Source: Hyphomicrobiales bacterium (lineage in GTDB: Bacteria > Pseudomonadota > Alphaproteobacteria > Rhizobiales > SZUA-8). From it: 6,812 nt of DNA. Where the stretch lies: contig QILX01000036.1 in assembly GCA_003232175.1 (NCBI GenBank), positions 1 to 6,812 of the forward strand. The letters are read 5' to 3'. The notes beneath the pieces are model-generated. The model saw nothing but the letters and a program-made list of their open reading frames with translations. It ran no database searches and was not told where the DNA came from. The position numbers and the translations under genes are program-made. Shown here piece by piece: positions 1 through 5,718 of this stretch; position 1 is the stretch's first letter; each line of letters starts with the position of its first letter.

Positions 1-188
1 CGCAGCATCTGCGCTTCGCGCGCCGGGCGGATCGCCGCCAATCCGGCCATGGACCGATCCTTGGCCTTCCACACCTCTCGCGCCAGCTGGGTCCGTTCGA
101 CCATGAGCCGGTGCAGGTCCTGATCGATTCCATCGATTTTGGAGCGGACCGCGTCCAGCGTCGCGGAAGGGTCAGAATTGTTTTTCAT
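1..188 (-). CDS. Chorismate mutase, AroQ type (5' part; cut by the window edge)
   Basis: The reverse strand reads from an ATG at 188 to the window edge with no stop, giving 62 complete codons that begin MKNNSDPSATLDAVRSKIDG. This matches the N-terminal half of the small all-helical AroQ chorismate mutase, which converts chorismate to prephenate on the way to phenylalanine and tyrosine. Residues expected to bind substrate by analogy with the E. coli P-protein domain can be placed: Arg15 (AVRSKI), Arg32 (VERTQLA), Lys43 (KAK) and Arg57 in the RPARE stretch, where the active-site helix begins. The remaining helices lie outside the window. A weak purine-rich stretch (CGAGA) sits about 3 nt before the ATG. 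In Rhodospirillales such a gene commonly leads a chorismate mutase-hisC-prephenate/arogenate dehydrogenase cluster divergent from metX, and the orientation here fits. Whether this is a stand-alone mutase or a fusion cannot be seen. Confidence 0.85.
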   Translation of the reverse strand, partial: MKNNSDPSATLDAVRSKIDGIDQDLHRLMVERTQLAREVWKAKDRSMAGLAAIRPAREAQML

Positions 189-346
189 TGTCTCGGCGCG
201 ATTGAGCCTTACAGCCGGTGCAGATGCTGCGGTATGAATGGGAAATGGCAATGGGTCGATATGTTTACGGCGAGCCGCTGGCGAAGGCAAAGAAAACATT
301 GACACCGCACCATCTCACTCCCTAGCTAAGCCCTCTTTTTCTTGGC
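189..346. other. Divergent intergenic region between chorismate mutase and metX
   Basis: This 158-bp stretch separates two divergent genes and must contain, or lie next to, the promoters of both. On the plus strand a perfect TTGACA occurs at 299-304. The best -10 partner is only TAGCTA at 323-328, with an 18-bp spacer and a poor match. I looked for a SAM-II (metA-type) riboswitch, which often precedes methionine genes in Alphaproteobacteria, and did not find its conserved segments. No open frame here looks like a gene. Confidence 0.6.
299..328 (+). promoter_or_regulatory. Possible metX promoter (TTGACA with weak -10)
   Basis: TTGACA at 299-304 is a perfect sigma-70-type -35 hexamer. The candidate -10, TAGCTA at 323-328 with an 18-bp spacer, matches the consensus poorly. 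If used, transcription would start about 10-15 nt before the ATG at 347, leaving little room for a Shine-Dalgarno sequence, and none is visible there. Alternatively the -35 match is chance. Confidence 0.3.
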
Positions 347-1618
347 ATGGCAATGGCGAATTCCTTATCCTTCGTCGCGGCGAGGCGTGAGTTGACTGCA
401 TCTGAGACAGACCGCGAACCAACCTCCGCCCAAACCGCGCGGGTCAAGGCGTTGCAAAGTGCTGAAACCGCAGCGGCCATGTCCGGCCGGACGGTAACCT
501 TCGGTCCCGGCGAACCGCTGAAATTGGCAAGTGGTAAATCCCTCTCGCCGCTCACCATCGCCTACCAGACCTATGGCACCCTGAATGCCGACAAATCCAA
601 CGCTATCCTGATCTGCCACGCCCTGACCGGGGACCAGTTTGTCACCGATACCCACCCCGTCACCGGGCGGGCGGGCTGGTGGTCGGAAATGGTCGGGCCG
701 GGAAAATCGGTGGATCTGGACCGGTTTTTTGTCATCTGTGCCGATGTCGTCGGCGGTTGCATGGGATCAACCGGTCCCAGTTCGATCAATCCTGAAACCG
801 GTGTTCCTTATGCTCTGGAATTTCCCGTCATTACCATCGCTGACATGGTGCGGGCGCAAGCGATGCTGATCGACCAGCTTGGCATCGATCAGCTTTTCTG
901 CGTCATGGGCGGGTCCATGGGGGGCATGCAAGTGCTGCAATGGGCGGCAAGTTTCCCCACCCGGGTGTTTTCCGCCATACCAATTGCCACCGCGGCAAGG
1001 CATTCGTCGCAGAATATCGCCTTCCACGAAGTTGGCCGCCAGGCGGTCATGGCTGACCCCAACTGGCGCCAGGGGCGTTATCTGATCGAGGACACGCGAC
1101 CCGAAAAGGGCCTTTCGGTGGCGCGCATGGCGGCCCATATCACCTATCTGTCCGAAGAGGTCCTGCACCGTAAGTTCGGCCGCAACTTCCAGGATCGCGA
1201 CGCGCCGACATTCTCGTTTGATGCCGATTTTCAAGTGGAAAGTTACCTGCGCTATCAAGGCTCGTCGTTCGTCGACCGGTTCGATGCCAATTCCTATCTC
1301 TATCTGACCCGTACCATGGATTATTTCGATCTGGCCGCCGACCATGAAGGTGTGCTCGCCAATGCCTTTTCCGGCACAAAAACCCGCTTTTGCTGCGTAT
1401 CCTTCACGTCCGACTGGTTGTTCCCGACCGCTGGAAACCGCCACATCGTCCATGCCCTGAATGCGGTGGCCGCCAATGTCAGTTTTGTCGAGGTCTCATC
1501 CGACAAGGGCCATGATGCCTTTTTGCTCGTTGAGCCGGAGCTGTTTGCCGCCGTGTCCGGGTTTCTCGGTGCGGCGGCCCGCCGTCGCGGCCTGAGCCCG
1601 GCCAAAAGCGGGATCTAG
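347..1618 (+). CDS. metX: Homoserine O-acyltransferase MetX
   Basis: This is an alpha/beta-hydrolase-fold homoserine O-acyltransferase, a cytoplasmic enzyme that acylates the hydroxyl of L-homoserine from acyl-CoA as the first committed step of methionine synthesis. The 423-residue frame carries the family signatures: IAYQTYGTLN near 71-80, ICHALTGDQ near 89-97, GGCMGSTGP near 136-144, and the nucleophile elbow GGSMGGMQ with Ser190. Asp356 (TSDWLFP) and His389 (DKGHDAF) complete the catalytic triad. The family usually has about 370-400 residues, and the conserved part begins only near residue 52, so the first ATG may be too early. Alternatives are TTG at 392, with GCGAGG just upstream, and ATG at 479, giving 379 residues; none has a strong ribosome binding site. 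MetX proteins can use acetyl- or succinyl-CoA, and the donor is not settled from sequence here. metW follows after 4 bp, so the two are surely cotranscribed. Confidence 0.96.
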   Translation: MAMANSLSFVAARRELTASETDREPTSAQTARVKALQSAETAAAMSGRTVTFGPGEPLKLASGKSLSPLTIAYQTYGTLNADKSNAILICHALTGDQFVTDTHPVTGRAGWWSEMVGPGKSVDLDRFFVICADVVGGCMGSTGPSSINPETGVPYALEFPVITIADMVRAQAMLIDQLGIDQLFCVMGGSMGGMQVLQWAASFPTRVFSAIPIATAARHSSQNIAFHEVGRQAVMADPNWRQGRYLIEDTRPEKGLSVARMAAHITYLSEEVLHRKFGRNFQDRDAPTFSFDADFQVESYLRYQGSSFVDRFDANSYLYLTRTMDYFDLAADHEGVLANAFSGTKTRFCCVSFTSDWLFPTAGNRHIVHALNAVAANVSFVEVSSDKGHDAFLLVEPELFAAVSGFLGAAARRRGLSPAKSGI

Positions 1619-1622
1619 CAAA

Positions 1623-2258
1623 GTGTCCACAGATCCTGAAACCCCTGCCATCAGCGATGCCAGAAGGACCGATTTCGCTATCATCGCCAAGATGGTGCAA
1701 AAGGACAGCCGCGTGCTCGATGTCGGTTGCGGGGATGGGACATTGCTTACGCTTTTGTCCCAGAGCCACGATATCGACGGCCGCGGCATCGAAATCAGTC
1801 AGGAGGGGGTCAATGCCTGCGTCGCGGGCGGCCTTTCGGTCATTCAGGGCGACGCCAATACTGATCTTTCAACCTATCCCGATCAGGCTTTTGACTATGT
1901 GATCCTGTCGCAAACCATTCAGGCAACCAGAAATCCGGACCGGATTCTGGCGCAGCTTTTGCGCATCGGCCGCCGGGCGATCGTTTCTTTTCCAAATTTT
2001 GGCCACTGGAAAGTCCGGGCCTATCTCACGGTGATGGGCCGCATGCCGGTGACCGAAACCATGCCCCAGACCTGGTTCGATACGCCCAATATCCACTATT
2101 GCACCATCAGCGATTTTTCCGAACTGTGCAAAGCCACCGAGGTTGAAATCGAGCAGGCCGTGGCACTCGATGTCTCGGGCAAGGAACTCAATCTGGGCAA
2201 GAGCATTTGGTGGGCAAATTTGCTGGGCGAACAGGCGGTGTTTTTACTCAAACGCTAG
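1623..2258 (+). CDS. metW: Methionine biosynthesis protein MetW
   Basis: MetW is a small class I SAM-methyltransferase-fold protein that works with MetX; in several proteobacteria both are needed for homoserine acylation, although MetW's own reaction is unclear. The 211-residue product has the usual length. Its SAM-binding glycine motif is VLDVGCGDGTLL at 31-42, followed by an acidic beta-2 residue in GIEIS (Glu57) and GDAN (Asp78). Family blocks follow in order: QGDANTDL, FDYVILSQTIQATRNP (90-105), RRAIVSFPNFGHWKVR (117-132), DTPNIHYCTI (153-162) and a C-terminal LGEQAVFLL. Translation starts at GTG, 4 bp after the metX stop, with only a weak upstream GGGA, so translational coupling to metX is likely. 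No rho-independent terminator is obvious downstream. Confidence 0.96.
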   Translation: MSTDPETPAISDARRTDFAIIAKMVQKDSRVLDVGCGDGTLLTLLSQSHDIDGRGIEISQEGVNACVAGGLSVIQGDANTDLSTYPDQAFDYVILSQTIQATRNPDRILAQLLRIGRRAIVSFPNFGHWKVRAYLTVMGRMPVTETMPQTWFDTPNIHYCTISDFSELCKATEVEIEQAVALDVSGKELNLGKSIWWANLLGEQAVFLLKR

Positions 2259-2282
2259 AGGGTATTTTGTTTTGGCGGAATT

Positions 2283-2341
2283 AGCACCAGACCGCTCCGC
2301 AGCCTAGGGGAGTAACATTTCTTGGTGGGCGTCCTGGTGCT
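2283..2341. repeat. Inverted repeat, 8-bp perfect arms
   Basis: AGCACCAG at 2283-2290 is exactly complementary to CTGGTGCT at 2334-2341, with a 43-bp loop. It lies shortly after the metW stop at 2258 and could fold in a read-through transcript. There is no following T-run, so it is not a standard terminator. Arms of this length and spacing can occur by chance in a stretch this long. Confidence 0.35.
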
Positions 2342-2451
2342 GTAGACCAAATCGTGCACTGGAAGATATTAACTCCATTCCCCCAATGCCTGATGACGGG
2401 AACAAACGACGGGCCTCGGTAATCCCGAACCGCCCAGATTGATCTACAGCA
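2338..2451. repeat. 114-bp segment bounded by 13-bp imperfect inverted repeats
   Basis: The left end, TGCTGTAGACCAA (2338-2350), and the reverse complement of the right end (2439-2451) match at 12 of 13 positions. The segment begins TG and ends CA, as many small insertion-sequence ends do. I see no flanking target-site duplication, and the interior encodes nothing recognisable. It may be a degenerate miniature element, a long-range RNA stem or chance. Its left arm shares four bases (2338-2341) with the right arm of the preceding inverted repeat, so the two pairings exclude each other. Confidence 0.4.
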
Positions 2452-2473
2452 GAAAATAACGTGCGGCACAAAG

Positions 2474-2501
2474 TTGACAACAACACGGATTTATTTATAA
2501 G
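2474..2501 (+). promoter_or_regulatory. Sigma-70-type promoter of the TetR/desaturase unit
   Basis: A perfect -35 hexamer TTGACA (2474-2479) is followed after 16 bp by TATAAG (2496-2501), five of six bases of the -10 consensus. This is the best promoter in the window. The expected start point, about 2507-2509, lies only about 10 nt from the ATG at 2517, so the message would be almost leaderless. Both hexamers fall inside small symmetric sequences, GTTG-A-CAAC at 2473-2481 and TTAT-TT-ATAA at 2491-2500. These could help form an operator for the TetR protein, but that is conjecture. Confidence 0.65.
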
Positions 2502-2516
2502 TGTGCGAAATTGATC

Positions 2517-3104
2517 ATGACACGACATAAAACCATAACGGACGAAGAGCTTCTGGGCCGGGTCCGCAACGTGTTGCTGGACCAGGGCCTGACGGTGTCA
2601 GCCAAGAAAATTGCCAGCGGTGTAGGCGTCTCCGAGGCGCTCCTCTTCCAACGTTTTGGCACCAAGGCTGCGCTTGTCTTTCACGCGCTGGACATCGAAC
2701 ACATGGCCCTGCCGGATTTTACCGGGCTGCTGCAACCCGGGGCGGATGCGCGGGCCGGACTGCAAGCGTTGCTGCTCGTCGTTTGGCAGTATTTACGTGA
2801 AGTTGTCCCGTGCCAAAACCTGGCGATGTCACATCCCGATTTTGATATCGCGGACTGGAAGAGGCGCCACGATGGCGCGCCGGTGACCCAAATCCCCAAA
2901 ATTCTGGAAGCCTTTCTTCGGTCGGCGCACCGGCAAGGGCTGTTGAATGCGCCCGACCCCCGCGGCACCGCCGACCTGTTGGTGGCGTTCCTGCATTCCA
3001 GGGTCACTTTTGAAGCTTTGGGCGTCCGCGGCAATGACGTGCCGGCGGTGACGGTGCTGGAGCGCCCATTGCAATGCCTTTGGCAGGGCCTGGAGCCCAG
3101 GTAA
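2517..3104 (+). CDS. TetR/AcrR-family transcriptional regulator
   Basis: The 195-residue protein has the TetR layout: an N-terminal DNA-binding domain (about 7-55) and a variable all-helical ligand/dimer domain. The helix-turn-helix is clear, with LTVSAKKIASGVGVSEALLFQRFGTKAAL spread over about 25-53, including the typical I-A-x-x-x-G-V-S spacing and the F-x-x-K positions after the recognition helix. The C-terminal region gives no ligand clue. The frame can also open at TTG 2511, six bases earlier. I prefer ATG 2517 because no ribosome binding site favours either and ATG is the stronger codon. The next gene starts 14 bp after the stop in the same direction, so this is probably a local regulator of the desaturase-like enzyme, perhaps autoregulating through the promoter just upstream. 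Its inducer is unknown. Confidence 0.93.
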   Translation: MTRHKTITDEELLGRVRNVLLDQGLTVSAKKIASGVGVSEALLFQRFGTKAALVFHALDIEHMALPDFTGLLQPGADARAGLQALLLVVWQYLREVVPCQNLAMSHPDFDIADWKRRHDGAPVTQIPKILEAFLRSAHRQGLLNAPDPRGTADLLVAFLHSRVTFEALGVRGNDVPAVTVLERPLQCLWQGLEPR

Positions 3105-3107
3105 ATC

Positions 3108-3113
3108 AGGTGA
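3108..3113 (+). promoter_or_regulatory. Ribosome binding site setting the desaturase start
   Basis: AGGTGA lies 5 nt before the ATG at 3119 and immediately after the TetR stop (3102-3104). The frame is open back to an ATG at 3074 inside the TetR gene, but that start lacks such a site and would add 15 residues unrelated to the family, so 3119 is preferred. Confidence 0.75.
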
Positions 3114-3118
3114 CGAAT

Positions 3119-4060
3119 ATGGCGGCGATTTTACGGTACATCCTTTATCCGTTCTACCTTTTTGGCGGCGTTGGCCTGACGTTTCTTACCATCGGCCAGG
3201 GCTGGAACCTGAATGTCGTCCATGGCAGCTTTTCAGTCTTCATGGTGGCGTCGCTGATTCTACTTGAAGCGCGCTTTCCGCTGGAGCGGCGCTGGGCCAT
3301 GAACTGGGCGTCATTTCAGCGCGATCTCAAATATATGGTTTCGGGGATATTCACCGAGGTCGCATTGCGCTGGACAGGCAGCGGAATTGCCCTGTTCCTG
3401 GCCACATACAATACCCCCTCTTCAACAAAACTGATGGCAGATGTACCGCTTATTCCAAGCGTCCTTTTGCTCATATTGGGCTTTGAGTTTCTTCAGTACT
3501 GGTTCCACCGGATCTGCCACGAGATGCGGGGCGGTGTTGGCACCTTCCTGTGGCGCACTCACGCCGCGCACCATCTACCCGATCGCGTCTATGTACTGAT
3601 GCATGTGGCCGCCCATCCGGTCAATTTTTCCGTCATTCAGGGGGTGCTGACAGTGGCTGCGGTTGTATTGCCGGGGTTTTCGCCAGAATCTGTGCTGGTT
3701 TTCGGGATTATCATGGGCGTGAACGGCACGTTTTCGCACTTCAACATGGATATTCGGGCCGGCTGGCTGAACTATGTTTTCGTGAGCACGGAACTGCATC
3801 GCTACCATCACAGTGCCGATATGTCTGAATCCAAGAACTATGGCGCCGTTACCCCCTTGTGGGATCTGGTTTTCGGCACTTTTGTCTATAAGCCCGGCCA
3901 ATCCCCTGCTCGCCTGGGTGTCGATAACCCTTCAGCCTACCCCCACTCCAACGAGTTCTGGAAAGTGATGGCGTTGCCGTTCAGAAGGGCAAAAAAACCA
4001 AATACCGTCCCCAAACTGTCACCCCCGACCGTTCCTCCGCTGGCCAGCTCGCGAGAGTAA
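3119..4060 (+). CDS. Fatty acid hydroxylase/sterol desaturase family membrane protein
   Basis: This is an integral membrane di-iron oxygenase of the fatty acid hydroxylase superfamily, whose members hydroxylate or desaturate sterols, fatty acids, carotenoids or other lipids. With the ATG at 3119 it has 313 residues. Hydrophobic segments lie at about 4-26, 35-50, 86-97, 110-128 and 169-206. The histidine clusters that bind the two irons are intact: HRICH (130-134, HX3H), HAAHH (148-152, HX2HH) and HRYHH (227-231, HX2HH), with additional histidines at 162, 166 and 207 in the usual surroundings (MHVAAHP, FSHFNM). The conserved domain ends near residue 289. The last 20 or so residues are proline-rich, and the gene's 3' end is overlapped antisense by the next gene. 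A TetR regulator directly upstream suggests inducible expression. The substrate cannot be told from sequence. Confidence 0.92.
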   Translation: MAAILRYILYPFYLFGGVGLTFLTIGQGWNLNVVHGSFSVFMVASLILLEARFPLERRWAMNWASFQRDLKYMVSGIFTEVALRWTGSGIALFLATYNTPSSTKLMADVPLIPSVLLLILGFEFLQYWFHRICHEMRGGVGTFLWRTHAAHHLPDRVYVLMHVAAHPVNFSVIQGVLTVAAVVLPGFSPESVLVFGIIMGVNGTFSHFNMDIRAGWLNYVFVSTELHRYHHSADMSESKNYGAVTPLWDLVFGTFVYKPGQSPARLGVDNPSAYPHSNEFWKVMALPFRRAKKPNTVPKLSPPTVPPLASSRE

Positions 4061-4880
4061 CCCTAGGGGTGGTTTTTGGGGTGCGACCGACGCGATTGTC
4101 GGCTTCAAGTGGAAGATAGCCCATTTCCGGGCGCAGCCGGGCGGCGAAACGGCGCTCCGCCGGAGGCACCATGGCATACATCTCCTTGATCGCCTCAACC
4201 AGCACCACCCCGGAAAATCCCGGCCACAATACCGCGCCAATGCGCTCCAGCCAGATTGCGGAACGCATCAGCAGGGCAAACCGGAACGGCGGCATATAGA
4301 GGGCCTGGGCCCAGCCGGCGGGGGAAAACATGCCCTCACGCAACAACTGGGAGAGCTGGCGTCTGGAAAACGGCCGACCGTTTCCAAACGGTGTAGAATC
4401 AACCCGGGCCCAAAGGCCGCTGCGATTGGTGGCAACGATGAGCAGCCGCCCGCCAGGGGTCAACACCCGCCAGATTTCGCGCAACATCGGTTTTAACACA
4501 TCGACGGTTTCAACGCCGTGAACCACAAGCACCCGCTCAACCGAAGCATCGGCCAGGGGCAGCGAAATTTCATCGACCAGAGAGACCGCGCTGGCACCAT
4601 CCACCGGCCAGCGCACCACCCCTTGCGCCGCCGGCATGAAGCCAATCGTGGCTGAAGCCTGATCGCGAAACTGCTGCAGATAAGGGGTGGCATAACCAAG
4701 CCCGACAATGGTTTCCCCGGTCACGTTCGGCCACAGCCGCCGCACCTGACGCGCCACCAGCTTCCGCACCACCGCACCAAGGGGTCGGGAGTAAAAATCC
4801 TGAAGGTCGATGACATGAATGCGCAAGTTGGTTTTGCCCCGCTCCGGGTTATTAAAAAACGCCAGCCACGCAAATTGCAC
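3981..4880 (-). CDS. SAM-methyltransferase-like protein, divergent from gloB
   Basis: From GTG at 4880 the product has 299 residues and looks like a type 11 methyltransferase fold. A motif I-like loop VGLGYATP lies at 59-66, then LPLADASVERVLVVHGVE (107-124) and LREIWRVLTPGGRLLIVATNR (133-153), the usual post-motif strand and helix. However, the glycine motif is unusual, and the beta-2 segment (TIGFMPAAQG, 78-87) lacks the acidic residue that normally holds the SAM ribose. A methyltransferase of this kind next to gloB is a common alphaproteobacterial arrangement; its substrate is unknown to me. The start is uncertain: AGAGGA lies 13 nt upstream of the GTG, and family members usually begin near the IHVIDLQDFYS block (21-31), so TTG at 4826 (281 residues) is possible. 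The last 80 bp overlap the desaturase gene on the other strand. Confidence 0.85.
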   Translation of the reverse strand: MQFAWLAFFNNPERGKTNLRIHVIDLQDFYSRPLGAVVRKLVARQVRRLWPNVTGETIVGLGYATPYLQQFRDQASATIGFMPAAQGVVRWPVDGASAVSLVDEISLPLADASVERVLVVHGVETVDVLKPMLREIWRVLTPGGRLLIVATNRSGLWARVDSTPFGNGRPFSRRQLSQLLREGMFSPAGWAQALYMPPFRFALLMRSAIWLERIGAVLWPGFSGVVLVEAIKEMYAMVPPAERRFAARLRPEMGYLPLEADNRVGRTPKTTPRVTLASWPAEERSGVTVWGRYLVFLPF

Positions 4881-4937
4881 CAGCTGCGAATTTTCCTCTA
4901 ATGTCGCCGTTCATCCACCACTTCGCAAGCTCAAGCT

Positions 4938-4943
4938 AAGGAA
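4938..4943 (+). promoter_or_regulatory. Ribosome binding site setting the gloB start
   Basis: AAGGAA lies 4 nt before the ATG at 4948. The frame is open upstream to 4819, but those 43 codons overlap the divergent gene and do not resemble GloB. The site and the family length both fix the start at 4948. Confidence 0.8.
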
Positions 4944-4947
4944 CATC

Positions 4948-5718
4948 ATGGCCGATCTTGAAATTTTTCAGTTCCCCTGCCTTTCCGACAATTACGGTGT
5001 ATTGCTGCATGAACCGAACTCCGGCGCCACCGCCACCATCGATGCCCCTGATGCTGATGCCGTAGCCGCGGCGCTGGCGGAAAAAAGCTGGAACCTGACC
5101 GAAATTCTCGTCACCCACCACCATTGGGACCACACCCAGGGCATCCCGCAGCTTGTGCGGCAAACCGGCTGTAAAGTTATCGGCCCGGCGGGCGAAGGCG
5201 CCAATCTGACCGGCCTGGATACCACCCTGGACGATGGCGACACCTACGATTTTGCTGGTCACAACGCTAAGATTTTCGCCTCCCCCGGCCATACTCTGGG
5301 CCATATCTGCTGGTGGTTCGAGGACGACCGGCTGCTTTTTGCCGGCGATACGATCTTTGTTATGGGCTGCGGACGACTTCTGGAGGGAACACCGGCGCAG
5401 ATGTGGACGTCGCTGGAAAAACTGCGCCGGCTGCCGGTCGAGACGCGTATTTATTGCGGCCATGAATATACCCAGGCCAATGCCAAATTCGCCCTCAGTG
5501 TCGAGCCCGGCAACAAGGCTTTGCAGGTGCGCGCCGCAGCGGTTGACAAACTGCGCGCTCAAGGCCGACCAACGGTACCGACAACCATGGCGCTAGAGCT
5601 GGAAACCAACCCGTTCTTGCGCCCGGATTCAGATGAAATTCAGCAAAATGTCGGCCTTGTTGGCGCGCCCCTGGGCGAAGTGTTCACCGAGGTTCGCAAG
5701 CGCAAGGACAATTTCTAA
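4948..5718 (+). CDS. gloB: Hydroxyacylglutathione hydrolase (glyoxalase II)
   Basis: Glyoxalase II hydrolyses S-D-lactoylglutathione to D-lactate and glutathione, the second step of cytoplasmic methylglyoxal detoxification. The 256-residue product matches the usual length of about 255. The metallo-beta-lactamase metal site is complete: His57, His59, Asp61 and His62 in THHHWDH; His115 in SPGHTLGH; bridging Asp134 in FAGDTIF; and His172 in CGHEY. The C-terminal glutathione-binding domain is also present, with NPFLRP and the terminal RKRKDNF stretch, whose basic residues contact the glutathione moiety in known structures. The gene is divergent from the methyltransferase-like gene, with at most 67 bp between starts, and converges on the transporter gene so closely that their stop codons interlock at 5715-5718. 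No terminator is visible between the two. Confidence 0.97.
   Translation: MADLEIFQFPCLSDNYGVLLHEPNSGATATIDAPDADAVAAALAEKSWNLTEILVTHHHWDHTQGIPQLVRQTGCKVIGPAGEGANLTGLDTTLDDGDTYDFAGHNAKIFASPGHTLGHICWWFEDDRLLFAGDTIFVMGCGRLLEGTPAQMWTSLEKLRRLPVETRIYCGHEYTQANAKFALSVEPGNKALQVRAAAVDKLRAQGRPTVPTTMALELETNPFLRPDSDEIQQNVGLVGAPLGEVFTEVRKRKDNF

Larger units (their letters stand above)
2259..2516. other. Largest intergenic gap; no gene seen
   Basis: About 258 bp separate metW from the TetR gene. The segment contains two overlapping inverted repeats (2283-2341 and 2338-2451) and ends in a good promoter. The right-hand 75 bp is noticeably AT-richer than the flanking genes. The minus strand is open over 2304-2528, but the product resembles no family I know and begins inside the TetR gene, so I do not call it. 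No terminator with a T-run is visible after metW. Confidence 0.6.

Noticed and set aside
1..231. 12-bp inverted match between 1-12 (CGCAGCATCTGC) and 220-231
   Set aside because: About one match of this length is expected by chance in a window this size, and one arm is coding sequence.
111..302. Open plus-strand frame of 63 codons across the chorismate mutase start and the divergent region
   Set aside because: It is antisense to the chorismate mutase codons and resembles no family; it is explained as a chance frame.
189..346. SAM-II (metA-type) riboswitch upstream of metX
   Set aside because: A GCTAAG near 325-330 recalls the 3' conserved segment, but the upstream hairpin and the GGTGATTT-like portion are absent.
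245..356. ATGGCAATGG direct repeat at 245-254 and 347-356
   Set aside because: Ten-base repeats are expected many times by chance in 6.8 kb.
767..1453. 228-codon minus-strand open frame inside metX
   Set aside because: metX is unambiguous on the plus strand, and the antisense product has no recognisable domain; long antisense frames are common in GC-rich genes.
2304..2528. 75-codon minus-strand open frame in the gap after metW
   Set aside because: It starts inside the TetR gene, has no recognisable similarity and no convincing ribosome binding site; I considered a transposase remnant but could not support it.
4059..4077. CCCTAGGG palindrome followed by GGTTTTT after the desaturase stop, as a possible terminator
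   Set aside because: The stem is only about 4 bp and the T-run lies within the convergent coding sequence; it does not make a credible terminator.
4875..4904. TTGCAC (4875-4880) and TAATGT (4899-4904) as a gloB promoter
   Set aside because: Each hexamer matches the consensus at only about three positions, so it is no better than background.
4936..5562. 208-codon minus-strand open frame inside gloB
   Set aside because: It is antisense to a complete gloB with all metal ligands, and the product has no family resemblance.
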